Assembly (NCBI RefSeq): GCF_023555415.1
Contig: NZ_JAKRYL010000006.1
Coordinates: 158,131-222,130 of the forward strand
Source: Halalkalibacter alkaliphilus
GTDB lineage: Bacteria; Bacillota; Bacilli; Bacillales; Bacillaceae_D
Length of the DNA: 64,000 nt
Reading direction: 5' to 3'
Made by a program: the position numbers and the translations under genes. Below the pieces are notes generated by a model. The model was not told where the DNA came from. It saw only the letters and a list, made by a program, of their open reading frames with translations, and did not search any database. Shown here one piece after another: positions 1 to 6,317 of this stretch. Each line of letters starts with the position of its first letter. The first letter of the stretch is position 1.

Positions 1-48
1 TTTGGTGGTAAATACTATGTCAGAGGTGGTACATTCCAGTGGCCGTAA
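1..48 (+). CDS. 3' end of an unidentified gene cut by the window edge
   Basis: Frame 1 is open from the window edge and reads FGGKYYVRGGTFQWP followed by a TAA stop at 46-48. It is too short to assign to a family. The reason to believe it is real is that a good intrinsic terminator on the same strand starts 29 bp after the stop. The glycine and aromatic-rich tail resembles the C-termini of some secreted or surface proteins, but that is only an impression. Confidence 0.35.
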   Translation, partial: FGGKYYVRGGTFQWP

Positions 49-76
49 TCAGATGTAAACCCAAATTTTTCAGGGG

Positions 77-119
77 GAGAAAAACTTATTTCATCATAAA
101 AGTGTTTCTCTTTGTTTTT
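77..119 (+). terminator. Intrinsic terminator after the partial gene
   Basis: GAGAAAAACTT (77-87) pairs with AAGTGTTTCTC (100-110) with one mismatch, and TTTGTTTTT follows. It probably ends the transcript of the gene that stops at 48. Confidence 0.6.
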
Positions 120-417
120 CGGTCTGAAAAAAGGCACAACCATTTATGGAGTTCGTAAATAAAAAAAGACCAAAACGTTATGTTTTGACCTTAGGTGCAC
201 ATCATTTCTTGTTTCTAACCGATAGAAACAAAACAAAGAAAAAGGAATTGGAGAGTTTGATGACGTCAACCAGGATTTATATTCAGGTAGAATTTTCATT
301 AATTAGATTTACATCATACTTTGCCAGTTAATTCTACATCGCAATATAAATTATGCACATAAGTAGTTATGCAAATACGAACCTTCAATGGCAGCATTCA
401 CCAACCACTGCTTAAAA
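120..417. other. Intergenic stretch with no supported gene
   Basis: AT-rich sequence. A 61-codon open frame at 146-331 has no ribosome binding site and no recognisable protein features. No attachment site or inverted terminal repeat of the downstream element could be identified here. Confidence 0.5.
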
Positions 418-1098
418 TCATTTATTATTGCTATTGGTTCCTCCTCCTAGCATTAACGAGAAATCCATCTTATCCAAATTTATTTCTTTCAATTTCTCTA
501 TTTCACCTTCTACAACCTTTAAATTGGAATCATATTGACTCATTTTTTCCCACAGCGAGATTATTTGTATATGTTTTTGCTCCTTTATCATACTATCAAA
601 TCCAACTTCAACTGCAGCCACACTACTTTGATATTCTAACATTGTATTAATCACAACAATTATAAGTTTGGTTAAAGATTGGTCACCAAAAAGATAAAGT
701 TCGTGAGGATGAATTATGCTCTTCTCACAAAGAACATTCATTCGACTTAACAATTGAATACAATCTCTTGCTTGCGTTAGATATCTTTTAGTATATTCAC
801 TAGTATCATTATCTTTCAAAGGACGCTGCCACAAGTCCCTAAACTCTGTCAATCCTGTGTTTAATTGACCAATTAATAAAAACTTATCTTTTTCGAAAGA
901 ATTTTTTTGGGTTATATATTGAAGAGCAATGAAGATTATTCCTATACCAGCAAGCATATTTCCAATGTAACTTAATTTTTCCCAGCCATCCCATTCCCAA
1001 GAGTAAAAAATAATGATAACAATAAGAACTATCAATAAAACTATCATTGTACTTGGTCTTCTAATCATAATCGGTGACTTATCTTTAAACCACTTCAT
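418..1098 (-). CDS. Hypothetical membrane protein, second gene of a two-gene cassette
   Basis: 226 residues, not assigned to a family. Two hydrophobic segments lie near the N-terminus (about residues 17-35 and 45-62). A soluble, helical C-terminal part of about 160 residues follows, with a charged stretch (QKNSFEKDKF) right after the second segment. This layout is reminiscent of small membrane effectors of phage-defence systems and of putative abortive-infection proteins, but no signature motif is present. Its start overlaps the end of the upstream gene by 14 bp, so the two are almost certainly one operon and probably translationally coupled. It is the last gene on this strand before the window's left end. 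Existence is confident; function is unknown. Confidence 0.7.
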   Translation of the reverse strand: MKWFKDKSPIMIRRPSTMIVLLIVLIVIIIFYSWEWDGWEKLSYIGNMLAGIGIIFIALQYITQKNSFEKDKFLLIGQLNTGLTEFRDLWQRPLKDNDTSEYTKRYLTQARDCIQLLSRMNVLCEKSIIHPHELYLFGDQSLTKLIIVVINTMLEYQSSVAAVEVGFDSMIKEQKHIQIISLWEKMSQYDSNLKVVEGEIEKLKEINLDKMDFSLMLGGGTNSNNK

Positions 1099-2494
1099 TT
1101 ACTATGGAACCTTCTTTACTACATTGACTTTTTATTTTTCTGAAAATCCCCTGAATCAATTCATTCATCTCTTCTAGCGTATACCTATACTTTGTGGCTA
1201 GTATCTCGTTTGATATCGGTTGCTCATTCGACTTTTCATCTTTCAAGCAATAACTAAGAATTTCAAGCTCTTCTCTTGTGCATACTTCCGCAGCAACAGC
1301 CATACATTTATCTCTATTGAATAGTAATTCAAAGTAATCTATATCTCGGTCAACCAAAGTCGGATACACCGATAAGTAACCTGCCCATTTATTTAATACA
1401 TCACCTTTTAAGTCATATCCACCAAACCTGTCTTTTTTTAGCACTAAATGTAGCACAAGCTTACCCAAGACATCTTTATCTATATCTGAAATGAAATTTA
1501 AAAAAAGAGGTTCAAATGCGGGTATTCTACCGTAAAATGCCTTTCTCCTAAAAAATAATAGTTGAAAAGCTCTTCTTTCAGCTTTATTCATTTTATCTTT
1601 ATATCTCTTATATTCTTCTCTACAAAACCAATCTAAGAAGTCCAAATATGCTTCTTCAGCATCCATGCAAATTAAATCAAAAGCATCATTTCTAGATGCT
1701 GTGTTTTCAATTATCCATTGAAGATTGCTTAATTCACCATGTACTTCAAATTCCTGTTTATGAAAACTATCGCCACCATCTAGCTCCTCAAAATATCTGA
1801 TTACTCTTTGCAGTAAAAGTTGATAACGCATATGGTCAAAGTCCTTAACCAAAGAAATTGCTTCTTCATGAAAGCCTTGTTTCACCAACTCGTTATCCAA
1901 TTCCTTAGCTTTTTGTATTAATGTTTGAAAAGATTGAGCTTTCAGCTCTTTGGTCAATTCAGGTATTTTTTTCTTGACTTTGAAATAATATTTAAGCTTT
2001 TTCCCCAACGATAAATTTTTAATTTCTTCATCCAAAGCTGATTCTATCATTGTCTCAAACTTTTTTTCGATATCTTCAAACTCAAGGAGAATCATTTCTC
2101 GAAATTCAAAATAAGCCTCTTCAGACATAGGCACGATAAACCTGTTTTCTCTTTTAAGCAATGCTTTTTCAATTAATTCATTCATTTCCGTTTGTAACAT
2201 TTGGTCATCACCTTTTGAATGAGTAACCTTTTGTTCAAAGGTAATTAGTTTCTTTTCAAGCAACATTTTTAAATCAATGTCTCTTCTTCTTATTAAATTA
2301 TCGGTACCATAAATCGTGTTAAATTTAAGTAAAAGCCAAAATAATCTAATTTGTTCGACAGAGAAACCTTTAAGATATTTCTGCAGCGCTCTTGGCATCC
2401 CTTCAAAGTCTGGTATTTTCATTCCAAATTCAACATGTATCTGTTCTCCTGTTAATTCATCAGTAGCAGTCAATTTAATAGGGATTGGTTTCAT
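1085..2494 (-). CDS. Hypothetical helical protein, first gene of a two-gene cassette
   Basis: About 469 residues, very rich in charged amphipathic helices and without signal peptide or membrane segment, so probably cytosolic. I do not recognise the family. The last about 60 residues (from REELEILSYCL to EEMNELIQGIFRKIKS) look like a LuxR/sigma-region-4 type helix-turn-helix, which would suggest nucleic-acid binding; this is inference from pattern only. Several in-frame starts exist between 2506 and 2494. I chose the ATG at 2494 because GGTG lies six bases upstream of it. The gene overlaps the membrane-protein gene downstream by 14 bp. The pair lies beside a type I restriction system in a recombinase-bearing island, which makes a defence role plausible but unproven. 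Confidence 0.7.
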   Translation of the reverse strand: MKPIPIKLTATDELTGEQIHVEFGMKIPDFEGMPRALQKYLKGFSVEQIRLFWLLLKFNTIYGTDNLIRRRDIDLKMLLEKKLITFEQKVTHSKGDDQMLQTEMNELIEKALLKRENRFIVPMSEEAYFEFREMILLEFEDIEKKFETMIESALDEEIKNLSLGKKLKYYFKVKKKIPELTKELKAQSFQTLIQKAKELDNELVKQGFHEEAISLVKDFDHMRYQLLLQRVIRYFEELDGGDSFHKQEFEVHGELSNLQWIIENTASRNDAFDLICMDAEEAYLDFLDWFCREEYKRYKDKMNKAERRAFQLLFFRRKAFYGRIPAFEPLFLNFISDIDKDVLGKLVLHLVLKKDRFGGYDLKGDVLNKWAGYLSVYPTLVDRDIDYFELLFNRDKCMAVAAEVCTREELEILSYCLKDEKSNEQPISNEILATKYRYTLEEMNELIQGIFRKIKSQCSKEGSIVNEVV

Positions 2495-2619
2495 AATCAT
2501 CACCACATTTGATTAGTATTATCCTATTATTTTACCCTATATCAATTAATCAAGGAACCAACTCGCACATTTATAATGTTCTAATTACAACGGAACGAAT
2601 GTTTGTTTTTTTAGAAATT

Positions 2620-2654
2620 GAAAAACTGAGTGCCTTAAGAGGAACTCAGTTTTC
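2620..2654 (-). terminator. Intrinsic terminator of the hsdMS operon
   Basis: GAAAAACTGAGT (2620-2631) and AACTCAGTTTTC (2643-2654) form a long stem. Read on the minus strand the distal arm ends in a T-run. It lies 76 bp beyond the hsdS stop and separates the restriction system from the two-gene cassette. Confidence 0.75.
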
Positions 2655-2729
2655 ATTTTGGTTACTGAATAAACTACAAATAGAGCAGATGAACACTCTA
2701 TTTTTCTTAATCATGTTATTCAGTTTATT

Positions 2730-3992
2730 TTATTTAATTAATTTCTTCATGAGTAAATCTCGTTGTTCCATTAATATCCCATTCTCTCGACCAAGTAAAT
2801 TAATTTTATCATAAAGAAGACCAACTTCTGAATCATATTTTAATAGTACATCATCTGGAGGGATATTTAGATTTATATTTTCCAGAACCCTTGTTAATAA
2901 TAAGTTTTTAATTCCACTTGTTTTACCTTCATAATGAAAGAAAACACCTCTATTATAAAGTTTATTCATAACAGCATTTAGAAATGTCGAATGGTTAGGA
3001 TTCTTAGGTCTTATTACTTTAGAGAAGTTTGAACAAAACAACGGTTTTTCAAGAGAGGTTAGAATACTATCTCTAATTAGAATTGTCCTACCTGTAGATT
3101 GTGTAGGGCTTCCACCAGATGCTTCAATTACTATATCCCCATTTATTAATTCCTTTGCTTTCTTCTTGCTGTAATTTACATACCTAATAGGCGTACTACG
3201 GATATCTCCCTTATTCCAGCCAGGTATATCAGCACCTCGTATACAGAGAACCTCTGACAAACCTTCAAGTTGCTCATTTTCTCCCCAGTCCCCTGTCAGA
3301 GTGTCTGATACCAAGTACCCAATTGGTTTACGTATCCAGCCTTCGGGAACCTTCTTATCGTTACTTATAAGAATTTCACCACCGTTATCTTTATAAGGCA
3401 GACCCTTAGCATTAGGAAAATTAAAGTCCACGAACCATTTATCATATAGCAATTCTAAATATTCCTGAGTTAAGGCTATTATTTCATTGTTTTTCTCTAT
3501 TTTTTCATCGAATACACTAAGCTTTGAGGCTATATCCTTTTGCTCTGCTAAAGAAGGTAATGTCACTCCAACCATTTTTAAAGCCTCTTCATTAACACGT
3601 TTTCTACCTGATGTACCAGTCATTAAATTTATAGCGCTCGTCCGAAATCTTGAAGATATGGTTAGATAATATAAGTAATCTTCGTTAATCTTATCTTTTT
3701 TTGCACGTAAAACAATAAATTCAGTAGAACCAAACGCAACTTCACCATCATCTAATATTGAAACTTGAGCTGTTTTTCCATTTTCTAGTGAAGGGGTTAT
3801 CCTCGCAAGTAATACATCCTTATTCCTAAATTTAGAACCACCAGCAAAAGGCTTTAATTCATACCCATTAATCTTCCTGGTATAAACCTCCAAGTTGTCC
3901 ATTAGTATTTTTTTTGCAACTTGATTTTTCTTCAATTTTTCAGTTGGGTCTAAATCAATAACCTCAGATAATTTGAAGACCTTATCTGTCAT
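2730..3992 (-). CDS. hsdS: Type I restriction-modification specificity subunit HsdS
   Basis: About 420 residues. HsdS sets the DNA recognition sequence of the HsdR2-M2-S1 complex. The protein shows the usual layout of two target recognition domains separated by a helical conserved region. The first domain ends near the motif LPSLAEQKDIASKLS. The central spacer contains EKIEKNNEIIALTQEYLELLYDKWF spread over roughly residues 170-195. The second domain begins around VPEGWIRKPIG, and the C-terminal helix carries NGILMEQRDLLMKKLI. I prefer the ATG at 3992 (MTDKVF) over the GTG at 4004, because the GTG overlaps the AAGGGG ribosome binding site. It overlaps the hsdM stop by 11 bp, as expected for co-translation. 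The recognition sequence cannot be deduced by eye. Confidence 0.93.
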   Translation of the reverse strand: MTDKVFKLSEVIDLDPTEKLKKNQVAKKILMDNLEVYTRKINGYELKPFAGGSKFRNKDVLLARITPSLENGKTAQVSILDDGEVAFGSTEFIVLRAKKDKINEDYLYYLTISSRFRTSAINLMTGTSGRKRVNEEALKMVGVTLPSLAEQKDIASKLSVFDEKIEKNNEIIALTQEYLELLYDKWFVDFNFPNAKGLPYKDNGGEILISNDKKVPEGWIRKPIGYLVSDTLTGDWGENEQLEGLSEVLCIRGADIPGWNKGDIRSTPIRYVNYSKKKAKELINGDIVIEASGGSPTQSTGRTILIRDSILTSLEKPLFCSNFSKVIRPKNPNHSTFLNAVMNKLYNRGVFFHYEGKTSGIKNLLLTRVLENINLNIPPDDVLLKYDSEVGLLYDKINLLGRENGILMEQRDLLMKKLIK

Positions 3993-5556
3993 TATTATTT
4001 TCACCCCTTAAGCTTTTAAAGAGTTTATCATCCAACTCTTTTGACTCTGTTAACAAGTTAAATAATTTATCTTTTAAGAAAAGTATACGGTCATCTAAAT
4101 TCTCGTCTACTTCATCCTCTTTTAACTCTACATATTGACCTGCTTGAATGAAGTATCCATTCTTTCTTATGTCACTGTTATCAGCTAAAACTGAAAACTC
4201 TACCTCTTCTTTTCTATTCTTAAAATAAGTTATGATTTTATTTACTTCTTGGTCAGAAAGAAGAATTCTTTGATTGTTATCAACTTTTGTTTTAGTTCCC
4301 AAGTTAGATGCATCTAACAACATAACTTTTTCGTCTGTCTTTGTTCTGTCTAAAAAAAGTATACTAACAGAAGTAGGTGTATTAGCGAATATACTAGACG
4401 GCATATGGACTACACCTCTAAGCATATTTTTATCAATTAACTCTTTTCTTATTTTTAAAGGAATACCCGCAGCAGCTGTAACAAATCCTGTAGGCACTAC
4501 TATTGCAGCTTTCCCCTTCTCAGAAAGAGAGGAAATAATATGCTGAAGAAACATAAGATATATTGCCATACTGTCTTTCTTTTTCTTTGGGATTGTAGGA
4601 ACTCCAGCAAAGAAGCGTTTATGCCTATCTGTTTTAGCTTTTTCTACCATAGCGCTAAAGTCCATGTTAAAAGGAGGGTTACTCACAATATAATCAAAAG
4701 TTTTAAGTTCACCACTACTAGATAAATGAGCTGGATTTGTTACAGTATTACCTTCAATTACATTGTTTAATGAGTGTGTTAATTTGTTCAGAATTAAATT
4801 AATTCTTAAGAACTGAGTTGATTTTTGAGAAATATCCTGTGAGTAGATAGAACACTTGTCAGTTCCAATTTTATTTGCCATAGACAGTAGTAAGGTTCCC
4901 GACCCCGCTGATGGGTCGTAAACAGATACATTTGATACTGGTTTATCATCATATAGAATATCAGCCATAATATTACCTGCAAACAAAGGGGTAAAATATT
5001 CGGCATATTTACCAGAGTCTTTATTGTAGTCTTTGATAAGATATTCAAATATTGTGGAGAAATAATCAAAACCACCATCATAAATTCCTGTAAACTGATA
5101 CTGATATAATATGTTAATTACTCTTTTGGCTAATTCATATTCTTTGTTCTCGTCTCTTATATATGAAGCTAGTGGTTCAAATAATGATTGTTTTTTACCG
5201 GTTACGGTTTCTATAGCATAAACATCTTTATTCATGTCACTAATTTCTTTAAGAGTTTTATCTAAAATCTGATGAAAGTCATCTTTATTTTGTTCATGAT
5301 ACAAATTTTTAAGTAAATGTTTTTCTTTCATCTTGGCGGTATTGGAATCCGCGAACTCTACAAATTCATCAAATGATTCTGTTTTATCTTCCCTATTCTC
5401 AAAATCATAAACTAATTTGTCATTCAAAAATTTATAAGTAAAGAGTTCACCAATTATTTTATACTCATCACCGGTATTACTAAGACCTAAATCAGAACTC
5501 ATTGCTTTTAGGTCATCTATCATATCCTTTACCTTATCCAAATAATCTACCTGCAT
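3982..5556 (-). CDS. hsdM: Type I restriction-modification DNA methyltransferase HsdM
   Basis: 524 residues, normal for the family. It transfers a methyl group from S-adenosylmethionine to adenine N6 in the recognition site. The SAM-binding motif I is DPSAGSGTLL (about residues 215-224) and the catalytic motif IV is SNPPF (about residues 288-292). An N-terminal helical HsdM domain precedes them. The start codon has a strong ribosome binding site (AGGAGG, five bases upstream). The gene runs directly into hsdS. Upstream, 76 bp away, is a small HTH regulator on the same strand, so M and S are probably transcribed with it. hsdR is a separate unit further upstream. Confidence 0.96.
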   Translation of the reverse strand: MQVDYLDKVKDMIDDLKAMSSDLGLSNTGDEYKIIGELFTYKFLNDKLVYDFENREDKTESFDEFVEFADSNTAKMKEKHLLKNLYHEQNKDDFHQILDKTLKEISDMNKDVYAIETVTGKKQSLFEPLASYIRDENKEYELAKRVINILYQYQFTGIYDGGFDYFSTIFEYLIKDYNKDSGKYAEYFTPLFAGNIMADILYDDKPVSNVSVYDPSAGSGTLLLSMANKIGTDKCSIYSQDISQKSTQFLRINLILNKLTHSLNNVIEGNTVTNPAHLSSSGELKTFDYIVSNPPFNMDFSAMVEKAKTDRHKRFFAGVPTIPKKKKDSMAIYLMFLQHIISSLSEKGKAAIVVPTGFVTAAAGIPLKIRKELIDKNMLRGVVHMPSSIFANTPTSVSILFLDRTKTDEKVMLLDASNLGTKTKVDNNQRILLSDQEVNKIITYFKNRKEEVEFSVLADNSDIRKNGYFIQAGQYVELKEDEVDENLDDRILFLKDKLFNLLTESKELDDKLFKSLRGENNNDR

Positions 5557-5632
5557 AACTTCCTCCTAAGACATTCTTTCTCCTATAGTATTTTATCACC
5601 TAGCCTACTTGATTGCATTACAGAAAAACAAA

Positions 5633-5857
5633 TTACAAGTACTTAACCTCTATCTCCTCAATAAGAGTACTTGGTTTAACATCTAGTGCTTTAGCTAAAG
5701 TAAATAATGAGTTAATAGTTGGCTTTCTCTTCCCTCTTTCTAATAAGCTAATATACGTTCTATCTAATCCGCACTTAAGAGCTAAAGCTTCTTGAGAGAG
5801 CTCCACCTTATTTCTATATTTTTTAAGTATCAACCCAAAATCTGCCTCTATAGTCAT
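5633..5857 (-). CDS. XRE-type HTH regulator, restriction-modification controller (C) protein-like
   Basis: 74 residues from the ATG at 5857, which has GAGG six bases upstream. The longer in-frame ATG at 5899 has a ribosome binding site only one base away and is less likely. The whole protein is one helix-turn-helix domain: LSQEALALKCGLDRTYIS with the recognition helix, then LERGKRKPTINSLFTLAKAL. Length, motif order and position just upstream of a methyltransferase gene match controller proteins of restriction-modification systems. The intergenic DNA upstream holds sites built on AGTCC..GGACT, the core of known C-boxes. C proteins are mainly known from type II systems, so the pairing with a type I system is unusual. 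It probably regulates itself, hsdMS and perhaps the divergent small gene. Confidence 0.85.
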   Translation of the reverse strand: MTIEADFGLILKKYRNKVELSQEALALKCGLDRTYISLLERGKRKPTINSLFTLAKALDVKPSTLIEEIEVKYL

Positions 5858-5912
5858 AGTATTCCTCAATTCATTAATTTTCTTTAATGAAATTTTCATA
5901 CCTTTGTTACAA

Positions 5913-5936
5913 ATAGTCCACGGACTATAGTATTCA
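5913..5936. promoter_or_regulatory. C-box-like operator upstream of the HTH regulator gene
   Basis: The sequence ATAGTCC-AC-GGACTAT (5913-5928) is a perfect inverted repeat. It runs on into GACTATAGTATTCA (5923-5936). It lies about 55-80 bp upstream of the regulator start. The AGTCC/GGACT spacing is that of C-boxes bound by controller proteins. Confidence 0.65.
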
Positions 5937-5983
5937 CACTTGCTTCAACTATAAGATTCGTGCTATATTTTATTTGCACCGCA

Positions 5984-5997
5984 GACTATAGTACTCA
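5984..5997. promoter_or_regulatory. Second C-box-like half operator
   Basis: GACTATAGTACTCA repeats the motif at 5923-5936 with one change (C for T). It sits 19 bp upstream of the divergent small gene and could overlap its promoter, so the controller may also act there. A weaker relative (AACTATAAGATT) lies between the two sites. Confidence 0.55.
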
Positions 5998-6015
5998 AAA
6001 GAGGTGGAGACTAAA

Positions 6016-6222
6016 ATGAATAACTTATTAATAAATAACCTTATTCAAGAATTGGAGAAGCAACAACTAACAAAAAATGAACAATTAATGTTACAAGTAT
6101 TGAAAATGTTAGCTTTAAACCGCGTATTTGATACTTCAAGTGTTTTATTTGATGTTAAGACTGATATAAAATATTTCTGGTTACGTTTAAATAAACTAGA
6201 AGATAAAGTATTCGAAAATTAA
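6016..6222 (+). CDS. Small hypothetical protein divergent from the controller gene
   Basis: 68 residues starting at the ATG at 6016, with GAGGTGG eight bases upstream; an in-frame GTG at 6004 overlaps that site and is less likely. The product is helical and charged (NLIQELEKQQLTKNEQL near the N-terminus, then a short aromatic segment KYFWLRLNKLEDK). No family is recognised. It is transcribed away from the controller, across two C-box-like sites, and convergently towards hsdR. A role in regulating or restraining the restriction system is possible, but that is only context. Confidence 0.6.
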   Translation: MNNLLINNLIQELEKQQLTKNEQLMLQVLKMLALNRVFDTSSVLFDVKTDIKYFWLRLNKLEDKVFEN

Positions 6223-6224
6223 CA

Positions 6225-6263
6225 TCAAAAAGATAGACAGCCTAAACAAAAGACTGTCTATCT
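6225..6263 (-). terminator. Intrinsic terminator of hsdR
   Basis: AGATAGACAG (6231-6240) and CTGTCTATCT (6254-6263) form a perfect 10-bp stem. On the minus strand it is followed by TTTTTG, so it serves hsdR. The convergent small gene ends just before it. Confidence 0.7.
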
Positions 6264-6317
6264 CAAATCAATCTCGTTATTATGATAATTTTGTTTTTTA
6301 AAAAAATTAATTATAAA

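Noticed and set aside
183..191. TTTTGACCT shared with the right end of the island (17,528-17,536) as a possible end repeat
   Set aside because: Nine AT-rich bases in direct orientation can match by chance in this region and neighbouring bases do not match.
146..331. 61-codon open frame
   Set aside because: No ribosome binding site and no protein-like pattern.
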